From positions 5,106,430 to 5,170,429 of the forward strand of contig NC_043741.1 of the NCBI RefSeq assembly GCF_004337985.1: DNA of 64,000 bases. Reading direction: 5' to 3'. Shown here piece after piece: positions 24,108 to 35,385 of the stretch. The notes below the pieces were generated by a model. The model worked only from the letters and a program-made list of their open reading frames with translations. It ran no database searches and was not told the DNA's origin. The position numbers and the translations under genes were made by a program. The stretch comes from Pyricularia pennisetigena. Taxonomy: Eukaryota; Ascomycota; Sordariomycetes; Magnaporthales; Pyriculariaceae. Numbering within the stretch: position 1 is the first letter of the stretch; every line of letters begins with the position of its first letter.

Positions 24108-26203
24108 TCAATCAACAATGAAGCCCTTCTGGGCCGTCGCATCAGCCGGGCTATCGTCCGGTTCTGCTTGGTGTGGTTTCCTCCCGGTGAAGTCGTTCTT
24201 CTTCGCCTCAGTCTTGGCCGTCTCGTCCGCCGCGACCACTTTGTCCTTGTCGAGATCCTCTCCTCCCGGCCCGCTCGCCTTGACGCCGCTAAATAGGTCC
24301 GAATCCTCCTTGTCGTCCTTGTCGTCGCCGCTCACGACCGCGCTCTTGATGCTGCTGGCCTTGCTGACGTTCTCGCTGTCCGGGTCCGCCGCCCTCAGAC
24401 CCAGGTGCTTGGAGGCGCTGGGGTCTTCCCTGTTGTGGCCCTTCCAGTCAGCAGCAGGCATCTGCGGCACCTCCTCGCCCAGTGCAGGCTCGACGATCTC
24501 GACGCCATTGGCCTGCGGCTTCTCGGCCGCGTCGTCGCCGCCGTCAACGCACCGCCACACCACGGCGATCCTGTCCAGCCCGCGGACCCCCTTCCTGCTG
24601 CTCCCCTTGATGCCGTCCATCTTGTCCCACTCAATCTCAAAGACGCCGCTGTCGTCCGACTTTCCATCCTGCTCGGGCCCGTTGCCCTCAAAGAACACAT
24701 TGAACCAGACGTGCGCCACCGCCGTCACCATGGTCAAGCCCATCGACGCCGGGGCCCGGTTGCGGCGCTCGAGCGAGATGTTGACGTCGCCGTTGGAGAC
24801 CAGGATCGGCTCACGCGGCTTGAAGATTACCGCCATGCCGCCGGGCTCCTTTTCCGCGGGGGATGATGTTGACCCTTGGCCGAGTGATTGCTGAGACGGC
24901 GTGTTGCTCGTGGCCAGCGACGACGGCGGCTTTGCGGCCGGTGCTGGCTTGGATTCTCCCGAGACTTCGGCTGGCAGTGATGCGGCGGAGGATGATGCTT
25001 TGTCATCGGCCCCAGTCGTAGTGGCAGTCTCGGACCGTGCCGGACTTTTATCAGGCCGTTTCGACAGCCTCCTTATCAAGGAATCCTTTGGGCCTTTCGG
25101 CTTGTTGTTCTTCGCACCACCACTGACATCAGAATCGGTAGCGGCGTTCTTGATCTTGGGCGATGAAGCATCCCCCGCAACCTCTTCGTAGTCCGCCTTG
25201 TCGCCAGTTGTAGATATGGCCTCTGCCGCTGCCATCTTTGTCAGATCCGGTATAACCTCAGACACGCCACCTGAGCTCGGAGCCTCCCCTTCGACGATGA
25301 CTCTCTCGTCCCTGGTGAAGGTGTGCAGCACCTCGATCCTGCGACCCCCGTCGGCGAACACCTCGACCGACATCTTGACCCCAGACCTCAGACCCCAGGC
25401 GTGGATCTCCACAATCTCAAACCGACGGTCGACGTACTTCTTCCCCGTCTTGGTCCACCTGTCGACGTAGCTGATCCAGCGGAGCTGCGAGGGGATAGAC
25501 ACGCCGGCGCCGAACTTGGGCCTCATCCGCCGCTCCGTGAACCGCGCGAGCGCCGCCTCGGGGGTCCACCCGCGTTCCGAGATGAGGAAGCTGCAGGCCA
25601 TGGATCCTGATCGGCCCTTGCCGGCTTTGCAGTGCACTACCACCACTCTGCCGTTCTCGGCGTCGGCACCAGCGACATCGACAGTCCCGTCGTTTCCGTT
25701 CTTCGTGGCCGCCTCCTTGCCTTTTTTACCATCAACAGCTCCGGTGCCGTGCAGGTCCTCGCCCGCCAGCCAGGCGCGCATCGACGCCATGATCATGGGC
25801 ACGAGGCGAAAGGGCGGCGGGTGGTGGTCAGGCCACGGGTAGTGCCGGATGCGGCCGTAGACGGCCTCGTCTGGGTATCCGGTGCCCTCACCGCGGAACT
25901 CCCAGATGGCCCAGTTGTCGCCATGCTGCTTGTCGAGGAACGCGACGAGTCGGTCGAGCGGGTTGCGGTATGCTCGCTGGGGGTACGTCTGGGAGGGTCC
26001 AGATCTGTATTTTTGTATCGGAAACAGAGGCGCATGGGTTAGCATACGGTTTTCTTAGGCTGCACAGATGATCAAGTTGCTGCAAATTTAGCACTGGCGC
26101 CTTACGTTGCGATGATGTTGGATGTCACGTAGCACAGGTCGAGGCCTGTTTCTTCATGTCTGGCTCTGGGTCCCGCGACAATCTGGCGTAGGATTGATGC
26201 CAT
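24108..26203 (-). CDS. TEP1: PTEN-like phosphatidylinositol 3-phosphatase, 2 exons
   Basis: The enzyme removes the 3-phosphate of phosphoinositides, opposing PI3-kinase signalling at membranes. Inferred exons are 26203-26106 (MASILRQIVAGPRARHEETG..., the conserved PTEN N-terminus) and 26004-24108, joined in phase 2, giving 664 residues. The active-site P-loop is HCKAGKGRSG, with catalytic Cys158 and the PTEN-type two lysines; the human enzyme has Thr where this has Ser. The general-acid loop is YPWPDHHPPP (Asp92). A 40-residue Gly/Asp-rich insert sits before the P-loop. A C2-like domain starts near residue 200 (IVEIHAWGLRSGVKMSVEVF). The C-terminal half is long, Ser/Asp-rich and probably disordered, making this longer than human PTEN (403). 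Confidence 0.88.
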
Positions 26204-27500
26204 GTCTACCCAAACCTACGGGTATACCAGCCAATAAGTCGTCCAAGGCCTCGTTTTGGTGGCAGATATCTCCGATAGCGGTACTAAAAAAAAAGCAACG
26301 GAAACAAAACCCCGGGTCTGACAAGGGTCGGTTGAATCTGTGGAATCGTGGGATGAAGTTTCAACATCCGTCTACCGAATCCACGTAATTCCAAAGCGTG
26401 TTTAGCTCAATCGTACGGTGGGCATACAGTTGGCGACAAAATAGGCTGGACAAGTTGGTTCATTTTCCAAAGTTGGGCCAGCGTAAGTGTCTTCCATACG
26501 TATGTACCAAGCTACTGCGACTTAGCGGAGTGGTAGTGGGATTATTGCATCAATCGAGGCGCGTGCGACCCCGACGTCATTTGAATTAGAATACCAGGTT
26601 TCGTAAGGTGCTCCAGTACCAAAGGTGGGGTTCGTGGCTGCTAAGATCTGTGGCTTAATTCATTACTGAAAAAAAAAAAAAAAAAAAAAAAAAAGCTTGA
26701 GCCACAGGCAGCCCAGGCTGGTCAGCTTTGGCAACTAATGAATGAGCTGTGCAAGATGTGGTTCAACGTCTGTGCGGGAGGATCGGCGGGAGCACATGCC
26801 AAAGCAAGCAAGGTTCTAGCTGCCTGCTTGTCTCTGCCCAGACCTGACAACATCAATGACGTCCCTCGAGGGGCAAGATACTCAGCTATCAGATGCTATC
26901 AGTCTCAACAGCTTGAACTGTATAGTTCGTCTGCGGCAACAAACTTGCACATATGAGCAGCAGCAAGAAAAACATATATTTCATCTAAGCAATACTGAAA
27001 GACTGCAAAGAATGAGGGGAAAGTGTAAGAAAAGATGGAATCTGTCCGTCGCGAGTGACACCAACCCTGAATCATACCCAGTCGTATGCATAAACTCCAT
27101 ACAAATTCAGATAAAGCAGTAGGCAGTCCATAGTCCATATTTCAAGTAAAACCCACAGTCGTCAAGCCAGCCCATTCATCAGCCGTGTACCCTTCCTCCT
27201 AGGCCAGCCAATGGCAAAAAGTCATTTGGTCAAGCTCCTGTATCCCGTTGCCGTTGCCTATCTAGGCCCCATCCAATGTCATTTTCATGTAACCGCATCT
27301 CCTCCAGGCCAAAGTCTACCGCAGAGACTTGTTGGATCACCTTAAACCCAATTACTGGCCATTCGTCCGAATACGCAAAACGCGACATACCCTGTTCCTC
27401 GCAGGATAGAGGTGTTGGCAGCTTATTGCTGTTATGCCGCGATTGACTCTAGGTCTCGCATTCGTCTCATGGTCGCTAAGCCTAGCCTTGACCGACTTGT
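26204..27500. other. Intergenic region, no gene seen
   Basis: This holds the promoter of TEP1 and the 3' region of the POM33-like gene, plus a 26-base A run (26669-26694). The short open frames are not convincing. Confidence 0.5.
26669..26694. repeat. Homopolymer of 26 A
   Basis: Pure A tract in intergenic DNA. Confidence 0.95.
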
Positions 27501-28726
27501 TTACGATGTCTTCTTGGGGGGAGCAGCAGCGCCACCAATGTAACGGTTGATGTCGGTGGCGAGGTAGAATTGCCTTCCACCGTTCTTGATTGCCTGCCAA
27601 GCCTGGCGCGCAGCCGGGGGTGTCCCCTGGTTTCCGAGAAGGTTCTCCACGTTTGCCTCGAGCTTGGCGAACGAGTTCTGCACATGAATGCTCTGGGAGT
27701 AGCGTGCGCGCAAGAAGGCCGTGTAGAGCGGCAGGAGAATCCAGGACCTGCGCTGGAAGAGGAGGGCCGAAAGGAACACAGAGCCCCAGAGGAGGATCTC
27801 GAGAGACGCCACGACAGACATCGAGGCATCATAGTATTCCTTGACGAAACGGCCGATCATATCGGCGATCGGGTGCGCGGCGGGCTTCCCATCAGCCGAG
27901 TCGGCAGCGGCAGGCTTGGGTGGGAAGACGACCGGGATGAGGTTCGCACGCATATAGGTGGCCACATGGAAGAAAGAGTAGATGCCGTAAGGTAGGGTTG
28001 CCAGGATATACCTCGGGGAGAAAAGCCAGATGAGCGCCAGTACTAGAGAAATGTCAGATTCGGTTCGCAAGGTTAAAGGAAGGCAAACGAAGAATCTCCA
28101 TACCCAAATACTGAACGTTCTCATCCGCAGCCAGCGCAAGAGGGCTGATCTGGGGGGCTCGTTGCTTGGCACGTGCGCGCAAAGTCTTGTATACAACAAT
28201 GCCGTAAGTCACCGCAGCCGACAGAAAGATGAAGCGGTAGGCGATATTAGAACGGTAGCCTTTCATGGCGATCCATGATAGCGAGTACTTGACGGTCGCA
28301 GCGATCAAGACAAAGTGGCTGTCGCGTGTGAAGTGTCAGCTTTCATGAGTCTCGCCCTGCAAGTATGTCCTGTATTTCCAGCCATGTTCTGATTGCGAGA
28401 GCATGCAGTTGTATGTGTTTGACAGTGAAAATATCAACGTCGAGACAGGGGTTGTTTGAGTGGTGGTATTTTGGGTGGTTGGAAAGTATCCAAATTTCGA
28501 GCGAGACGACCGGACCAGTCTTGGACGTCATTATACAAAAACGCAACGGTTACATACCCAACAAACCAGGCAACTACAAAGCGGCACAAAGAGTCAGCAG
28601 AAGTTTTTTTTTTCAAGTGTTCGCAAAATCCAAAAAAAAATGAGCACTATGCATACATTGCAGAGTCTGAGCCAGTGCTGCCAGCCGCTGAGGCAGAGGC
28701 AAGCTTGCCGGAGGAGGGGGAGCCAT
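27501..28726 (-). CDS. POM33/TMEM33-family nuclear pore and ER membrane protein, 4 exons with a 16-nt microexon
   Basis: The family includes yeast Pom33/Per33, fission yeast Tts1 and animal TMEM33, which shape ER tubules and help distribute nuclear pores. Inferred exons are 28726-28657, 28573-28558, 28318-28104 and 28042-27501, giving 280 residues. The second exon is only 16 bases and supplies the residues FAWFVG (shared codons at both ends), which complete the conserved start of the first membrane helix; phases 1, 2 and 1 all agree. Introns have GTATGC, GTATGT and GTATGG donors. The protein opens MAPPPPASLPLPQRLAALAQ and has about four hydrophobic segments, including WLFSPRYILATLPYGIYSFF and SLEILLWGSVFLSALLF. 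The C-terminus (ATDINRYIGGAAAPPKKTS) is basic and likely amphipathic. The gene model depends on the microexon. Confidence 0.82.
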
Positions 28727-29618
28727 TTCGTCGGAACGGCGGGGGAAGGATAGGTAGGGCGAAGCGGGAAGTGCACAAAACTGGCGGTGTAACGCTTTTC
28801 GTTGAAAATACTACTGCTCGATCTGGTGGGAGGCGACCAAGGCAGCGAGTCAAACAGATAAAGGGCAAGACGCAGAACTGGTCAAGAGGGTGCGATATCG
28901 ACAAGTTTGAGTTGTTGCGAATTGCTTTGCGGGACAGGGAAGAAGTGTAGGTGGCTGGAGCTCGTCGGCGATCAAAGGATGGGGACTCTCGAGCTGTGTT
29001 GGCGCGTGCGTCACTATGACAGGGATTGTTAGGCGGGTTGTAGGGTGCGGTGGCCTGGTGGGAATTTGTTGGCTTGGATGGGCTGGCGGGTCGCTTTCCA
29101 AGTCCGCAATCCGAACACGCCGTCGTTATCGCCAACCGCCTGGACTCAAGAAGAAAAACTACGCCAAGAAGGGCTTAACTCGCCTTGTTATAGTCTCCTA
29201 GGGCGATTTTTTTTTTATGATTATTCTAATTCCAGGTCACACCTCATTAATCCTTACATCTCAGCTTGATAAGCCAGCAACGCTATATTCACGATGACGG
29301 CAGTTTGAACGTGAATGGGAGATTTCCAACCCAAGTTGTGTTGCAACTGCCTGGGTGGAACTCATACCTAAAGTTATGTAATCATGATGGAAGTCGCTAA
29401 GCAAGCGACAACAAGACACCTTTGCCATCAGAGCGCTGCCTAGGTAGGATGGCTTGGGAAAGGGCTCAACACATTCAAGACCACAAGGTCCTGGAATGAA
29501 TATGCGCCGGAAAGTGAGTAAGTGTGTTCGGTATGGTGCTCATTTCTCACCACCTCATCAGATAATTTACACGAGAAATTGGATTCTTCTTGAATGCTTT
29601 CTATCTGTTCCGAACTAC
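28727..29618. other. Intergenic region, no gene seen
   Basis: This is the promoter and 5' region of the POM33-like gene and the downstream flank of the hydrolase relic. Open frames overlap in several registers and carry no recognisable sequence. Confidence 0.5.
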
Positions 29619-30525
29619 TTAGATTAGGTACCTTTCCTTATCTAGGCGGTAGACAGCTACGACCATGACTATATTATCAACTCTAACCCTTATATATGCG
29701 TACGCCATGGCTGCCCCGACGACGACGTTGATCAAGTGCGGCAGCACATCATCCTGCATCCAGGGCGTGTGGCTACAGTCCAGGTATACCTTGGTGTACT
29801 TATCGCCCAGGCCATCGGCAAACATGTCCAATAACGCAGGCGAGACCGCAACGTCTTTCCCGCAGAAAATATAAGTCATGGACGCTTGGATACTTAAAGA
29901 GCCGTGTTCCACCTTGTGGGTGAATAGCTTGGTTGACTGGCATTCGATCTTCTCCATGGCCTCCGTTGCCTTGACCTCGTCGACGTCGTTGTAAAAGATC
30001 TTATCTGCGCCAGGATTGAGCACCAGGGCGCCATCCTTTCAAGCGTTTAGCATCTAAGTCAAGCGGATTGGGAAAGATGACGAAAATGTTCCTTATCATT
30101 TTCTCGTACCACGACTTACTTGGTACACCGCCGGCCTGGTCGTCAAGCGAGATCCCACCTGGGAACACTATAAGGGATGCGATGAATATAACAGCCTTGA
30201 CTCCGCCGTCTAGGCCCTTGTCTCGGCGCTCCTGGACAGGATTCCCAGCCACGGCCTCGGCCGCTGTGATTCCTCCGGCACTGTGTGCGACTACAACTAT
30301 CTCATGGCCGGCATCTAGATGTGGCTGTACCATCTTGAGCACGGTGGCACCGTTGGTTTAAGAATCCTTTATTGCGCACAACATCTGCTGGCCCTGATGT
30401 CTCTAGCTCAGGCGCATCAACAAGGAAGTCCTTGCGTAAGGGCTCGGCCAAATTGTCGAGGCGACCTGAAATGTACCATGCCCCGTGGACGAGGACGATG
30501 GCTTTTTTCTTTATTGAGCGGACAT
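29619..30525 (-). pseudogene. Alpha/beta-hydrolase, broken by three frameshifts
   Basis: The pieces of one alpha/beta-hydrolase lie in three frames in the right order. Near 30490 is KAIVLVHGAWYISGRLDNLA (oxyanion-hole HGAW). Near 30310 is GHEIVVVAHSAGG, the nucleophile elbow with the catalytic Ser. Near 30010 is GALVLNPGADKIFYNDVDE, and near 29770 YLDCSHTPWMQ with the catalytic His. One-base shifts are needed at about 30500-30515 (an A-rich run after a four-codon start, MSAQ, then stop), 30345-30375, and 30030-30042. I looked for introns at each break: a GTAAGT lies near 30120 but its phase does not fit any nearby AG. Three separate breaks favour a pseudogene over sequencing error, although homopolymer error could explain the first. 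Related intact enzymes hydrolyse small esters or amides. Confidence 0.65.
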
Positions 30526-31512
30526 TTTGAAAGTATGTTGGTGGTTGATAGAGGTGGCTTGAGTGCTGGTCAAGATGGCGATGACTACGAAGACAAGATA
30601 AGCACAAAAGGTCCGCTCGCTGGGATGTTTGACTGCCTCTTTTAAGGTGGCCCTTTCCATCAGACCTCCTCAGAGAGGTTTCTCGCGCACCTTGGTGCTA
30701 GACATTCGGCTTAGCAATCAGCACTGAATACTGATTAGAATAACAGAGCGATTAGGTCTAGTGAAACACCGACAACGGAGAATTGGGGCCATCAACATGC
30801 GTTTTTGATGGCATGCATTGCCCGCAATAGCACGAGGATATCGAAGTGGATAAGGTCCCATGCCAAGCGAACAATATATCTCAGTATCTGACGTCAGGTA
30901 AAAAACGGAAAGGAAACCCTGAGAGTTTACAACGCCAAAGATTTTAGATTTGTCTAAATCTAAAATTTTGCCGTTAATTTTCCGATTGCATTCAACTGCC
31001 CACATTGGAGATGATAATCACAGGGGCTGACTGCTCGTTGGCATATAGCCAAATCGGGTCATCGGTATTGTGTGAGCAGCCTTAAAAGGATGGCCACGGC
31101 TTGCACCCTTCTGGCAATCCTCCTATTTCAACAGCCATCACTTGCTAGAGCGATCAATAGGCTCCATGGCTGGCGCTGGCTGGCGCCGGCAATGAAAACT
31201 ACCCAACTGGGAACGGAACGGATCTGTAGGGCTGAAGGATGGGTCTGGATAATGGCTGAATACTATAGTGGGGTTGAAAAAAAACCTCTGGGCGCACCAC
31301 CAGGATGACTCAACTAGAGGGCGATTCGGACTTGCAAAATTGCCAGTCTTGTTTATTTGACTATTTTTCTCCCAAAACTTGCGCGGTCCTCAAGGGATTA
31401 TCGCCATCAGTTCAACCTGAAGAATCGGCGAGGAAACTCAATTGCCGTCTCCACCAATCTGAAAAGTTCACCACTTTCGGCCCATCCCCTTCCAACCCTA
31501 AACTTATTAATC
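30526..31512. other. Intergenic region, no gene seen
   Basis: This contains a perfect 11-bp inverted repeat at 30941-30966 and the promoter of the deformylase gene. A single telobox-like AACCCTAAAC (31494-31503) sits about 10 bases before the deformylase start codon. No gene is supported. Confidence 0.5.
30941..30966. repeat. Perfect 11-bp inverted repeat with a 4-base loop
   Basis: The arms are ATTTTAGATTT and AAATCTAAAAT around GTCT. The structure is AT-rich, lies in intergenic DNA and could be a chance hairpin, a terminator-like structure or a repeat remnant. Confidence 0.6.
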
Positions 31513-32367
31513 ATGGCTTGCAACGACGACCACATCCTGACGCTGTCCTGCCCGGACAAGCCAGGCATCGTCCACGCCGTGACGGGCATCTTCGCCTCGC
31601 GGTCGGTCAACATCCTGGATCTGAAGCAGTTCTCGGACACGGGGTCGCAAAAGTTCTTTATGCGGGTGCACTTTGGCCCCGTCGCCGAGACTGCAGACCT
31701 CTCTGCCGACTTCTCGGCGCTGGCGTCGCAGTACGACCCCATGACATGGGACATCCGGCCCGTGGCGCAAAAGACGCGTGTCCTCATCATGGTGTCCAAG
31801 ATCGGCCACTGCCTCAACGACCTGCTGTTCCGCGCCCAGAGCGGCCGCCTCGCCGTCGACGTGGCCCTCATCGTGTCCAACCACCCGGACTTTGCACCCC
31901 TGGCCGCTAGCCACGGCGTCGAGTTCCGCCACCTGCCCGTCACCAAGGAGACCAAGACCCAGCAGGAGGAGGAGGTGCTGAGGCTGGCCAAGGAGCGCGG
32001 CGTCGAGCTCATCGTCCTGGCCAGGTACATGCAGGTGCTCAGTCCCACGCTGTGCGAGGCCATGAGCGGCCGCATCATCAACATCCACCACAGCTTCTTG
32101 CCGTCCTTCAAGGGCGCAAAGCCGTACCACCAGGCCTACGACCGCGGCGTCAAGATCATTGGCGCCACCGCTCACTTTGTCACTGCCGACCTGGACGAGG
32201 GGCCCATCATCGAGCAGCGCGTCTCGAGGGTCGACCACGGCATGACGCCCAAGCAGCTGGCCGACGAGGGCTCGTCGATCGAGGCTTTGGTGCTCGGCGC
32301 CGCTGTGCAGTGGTTTGCTGAGAGGAGAGTGTTCTTGAACAATGCAAAGACTGTGGTTTTCAACTGA
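31513..32367 (+). CDS. Formyltetrahydrofolate deformylase (PurU-like)
   Basis: The enzyme hydrolyses 10-formyl-tetrahydrofolate to formate and tetrahydrofolate, balancing one-carbon pools. It is a single-exon gene of 284 residues, the same size as bacterial PurU (about 280). The N-terminal ACT domain (residues 1-85) begins HILTLSCPDKPGIVHAVTGI. The C-terminal formyltransferase-fold domain has KIGHCLNDLLFR, the catalytic IINIHHSFLPSFKGAKPY (Asn190, His192) and the Asp in TADLDEGPIIEQ (Asp228). The ATG at 31513 is chosen because it opens the ACT domain directly; upstream in-frame codons give unrelated sequence. GC-rich codon thirds contrast with the flanking DNA. Confidence 0.92.
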   Translation: MACNDDHILTLSCPDKPGIVHAVTGIFASRSVNILDLKQFSDTGSQKFFMRVHFGPVAETADLSADFSALASQYDPMTWDIRPVAQKTRVLIMVSKIGHCLNDLLFRAQSGRLAVDVALIVSNHPDFAPLAASHGVEFRHLPVTKETKTQQEEEVLRLAKERGVELIVLARYMQVLSPTLCEAMSGRIINIHHSFLPSFKGAKPYHQAYDRGVKIIGATAHFVTADLDEGPIIEQRVSRVDHGMTPKQLADEGSSIEALVLGAAVQWFAERRVFLNNAKTVVFN

Positions 32368-33096
32368 GGCCTTGAATCGGCTATAAGATACATTTACAAC
32401 CGAAGAGGACCTGCCTTGTTTGGATTAGGGAAGCAAAAAGCGGGCGTAGATAAGGGATAAAAAAAAACATATTGTTTTTAATACAGACATGAGTTGCTTC
32501 ACCAATGATACGGCCCGTGCAGGCAAACATGATTCAGTGATGCAGTGCTTGCATTATCTGTCAATGTTAACTAGCGACAACATGGTATTACCCTGACACA
32601 ACGAATATTGATTCCAGATACTTCAAAATGGGGAGCTGCGTGGCGCATCTTCAACTCAAGCTCGAAAGCGATACGCCAAACTTTGTGCTTGTACGTTATG
32701 GAATCGAATGGAATCGACTGCATTGGAAAGTCCACACAATCACAGCTCCAAGTAGAACCAAATTTGTCCAAGGGATTCCTATGCAAATAAATCCTACTGC
32801 AATAAGTCCTGCGTTGGTGCATGTCGTCTGATCCCAGTTAGACGCAGCCAGCCGTAGCTGTTCCAGGGCCCCACGTCGATCTGCCAAGAAAGCTCCAGCG
32901 CGACGCGGGGTAAAAAATTCGTCTCTTGCGCGCGCTGAAAACATACTACTAAGCAAAGAAGAAAAAAATGTTCCGATATAGGTAATCGGCATATAGGTAC
33001 CTACTTGAGCCGGCAAATTCCACTTCAATCCACAAAAGAAAAAGAAAAAAAAAGAAAAAGAGAGAAAGAAAGGAAAAAGAAAACTCAACACAATAA
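32368..33096. other. Intergenic region, no gene seen
   Basis: This contains the 3' region of the deformylase gene and the promoter of the eIF1A-like gene, whose 5' leader includes an A/G-rich stretch (33041-33085). Confidence 0.5.
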
Positions 33097-33586
33097 ATGG
33101 CGCGACCGAAACGAAACGTCCTCGCCGCGGCCGAGGAGACCACAACACCACCGGACGCACTGGCCGCCAACCAAGCCATCGCGCGCATCATCAAGGCCGA
33201 GGGCAACAGCCTGTACTCATGCACGCTGCCCAACGGCAAAGAGGTCCTCGCGGAGCTGGCCCCGCGCTTTCGAAACACGATCTGGGTCAGAAGAGGTGGC
33301 TACGTTTTGTTGGAGAGGGCCGACGAGGAGGAGCGCAAGGGTAGCAGGGTGGAAGGCGAGATCGTCAACATTGTGCGCGACGAGCGCGCATGGAGGAAGC
33401 AGCCGTACTGGTGAGTTGTCGCTTGGTTCCTTGAGAACGCTGTCACTTTCATGTCAGCAGCTAACGGTCTTCTATTCCATCGCCAGGCCCAAAGAGTTCG
33501 CGAAAAAGGTCGAACAAGACAGCGACGATGATGAATCGAACGTAGGGAAGATGCCGCCATCAGACTCGGAAGACGACTCTGCTTGA
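33097..33586 (+). CDS. eIF1A-like S1/OB-fold protein (EIF1AD type), 2 exons
   Basis: Inferred exons are 33097-33410 and 33487-33586, phase 2, giving 137 residues. The N-terminal part is the eIF1A-type OB fold: IARIIKAEGNSLYSCTLPNG, LAELAPRFRNTIWVRRGGYV and GEIVNIVRDERAWRKQPYWP. The tail is acidic (QDSDDDES and DSEDDSA). This is the EIF1AD/Obelix arrangement and not translation factor eIF1A itself, which has a different N-terminus and longer OB domain. The family is nuclear and linked to late 40S ribosome maturation. The intron starts GTGAGT and ends CGCCAG, with a CTAAC branch point. The stop lies 77 bases from the stop of the convergent ALG3 gene. Confidence 0.87.
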
Positions 33587-33663
33587 AAGGATGACATGCA
33601 AAAATTGAAAACTATAAGACGAGTATTTGCGTCATGTTCCATGCACAGCAAAAGCCAAGAGGT

Positions 33664-35097
33664 TCAGCGCTTTGCTTCAACCTTTTTGGCGACCGGTACC
33701 TGGGGCCTAAACTCCGCCTTTGCCCCCACCATAACCGCCCCAACTGTGATAGCCATTACGCCCACGACGACGCCAGAGCTTACCGGCGTGCTCGGATAGA
33801 CGTTCCACGCCCACTCCTGCAGGCCCCACAGCCCCCATTGAAGCACGGGATGGATTCCGCTCCGCCAGAGCAGATACGGGGTTGACCAGGCTAGATAGGC
33901 ATAGAATTGGTAGTGCAGCGACCGCGCAAATAGCATCCCAACAACGTTGGCCGTCAGCATCGTCGTCATGACATACTCTGGCGTGACTGCACGCGCCGCC
34001 GCTTGGGCCTCTTCCGCCGCAAAGATTGGCCGCCCGGAGAGGAGCGGCGCGATGAGTCCGCCAATGCTCTTGTTCGCAGGCTTGAGCCACCGCTTCGTGA
34101 CAAAGACCAGCAATACCGAGGCGTGGAGCGCGAGCAGCGTTATGGCAAATTCCTTGCTCAAGAAAATCTCCTCGCCAACAAAGCGCCAGTTGACAGTCCA
34201 CTTGAACATGAACTGTCTCGAAAGTTCGAATGCTCGGCTAAGATACCCCCATGCGTTCTTGGACAAGAATGGGAGACCGATAGCGACCTGGAGCTGGCCC
34301 ATGATCGATGCGACGTTTAGCGCGCCTGCGAAACCGCGGCCGAGGAGGAGAATGATACCGACTGCCGGTAGGGACAAAAGAAGGGACATCTTGATGCCCA
34401 GTCCAAAGCTGTAGAAGACGCCTCCGAGGGACCAAGCGCGGCGCTGGAAGCAGTAGGTGGCGAGCCAGAAGAAGAACACGGCGAAGCAGTCGTTGAAGCA
34501 GCGAAGCACATAGATACTGTGTAAACGTTTCGATGCGACGAGAAGGGGGAGAACATAGGGTGGAGCCTGTTATGAGCCTATTTGTTAGATTTGATAGCAA
34601 CGTGGAAAAATGTCATGACGGCGAACAAATGGTTTCGCACCTTTGCCTTTCGGTAGCATGCTATGACAAAGTATAGCGTGAGCAGGTAGAGTGCACCAAA
34701 CAATTGCTGCGCAAACAAGATATCCCTTCCCTCATCCGTCAAGTGATACAAGCCAGTGTAGATGTAGACGTGGCCTGCCGGGTAGACCAGAGGACCGGTG
34801 CTGCCGGTGATTTTGGTGTAGTCGCGTTCGCCAGTGACATATTGTTTTATTTGCTGCATATACGTCGTCCAATCAATCTCGGTATCTACAGAAGCCGGCA
34901 ATGTTGGTCATTAGTCGCGCCTGAAGAAAAGGAGTTGAGGTGAGCTGCAACTCACAGGGAACCTTTTTGATGATTAGGCCACAGAGCAGACCGTCTAGGG
35001 CTAACAGCAGCGGAGGGATGGCTCTGGACAAAGAATGCCGGCCTGCTGCGACATCAAGGACGAATTGGACGGGTTTCCCCAGAATTGACGGGACCAT
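33664..35097 (-). CDS. ALG3: Dolichyl-P-Man:Man5GlcNAc2-PP-dolichol alpha-1,3-mannosyltransferase, 3 exons
   Basis: The enzyme adds the sixth mannose to the lipid-linked N-glycan precursor on the lumenal side of the ER. Inferred exons are 35097-34956, 34885-34641 and 34566-33664, with matching phases (1, then 0), giving 429 residues. Family signatures are [20 protein letters not shown] (the codon for the Tyr spans intron 1), [36 protein letters not shown] with [10 protein letters not shown], and near the C-terminus [20 protein letters not shown]. It is multi-pass (about 10-12 helices) and ends in a basic tail ( VAKKVEAKR), consistent with ER retention. The length is near that of yeast ALG3 (458). 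Confidence 0.92.
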
Positions 35098-35385
35098 TTT
35101 GAAGATCAGTGCATCGGGGAAATTGCGCAAGAGTTGAAGTTGCCGGCAAAATTGACCACGACAGAGTTTTGATGTTGCTGTTGTCGCGTTTCTCGTTGGA
35201 CAGCTTCCTTGATGACGAAACACGGGAGCTCCCGTCTAGGCCCAGGTAACAGATCAGGGGTCTTGGTGGGGGGTTTGCCTCGAGCTCGTGCAGGGTAGGT
35301 ACATAAGGTCCAATATTATTCTAGGTCAGGTCTACACTAGAAGACTTTAACATGAACTCGAGCGCTTCTTCAAAATGCAACCCGA

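Noticed and set aside
24118..24894. 258-codon frame antisense to TEP1
   Set aside because: Ser-rich shadow of the disordered Asp/Ser-rich tail of TEP1; no domain or start context.
30001..30120. Possible intron with GTAAGT at about 30120 in the hydrolase relic
   Set aside because: No AG downstream restores the frame of the conserved FYNDV segment; a frameshift is simpler.
31507..32238. 243-codon open frame antisense to the deformylase gene
   Set aside because: It is a shadow of GC-rich codons in the real gene; the sense strand encodes a full ACT plus formyltransferase protein.
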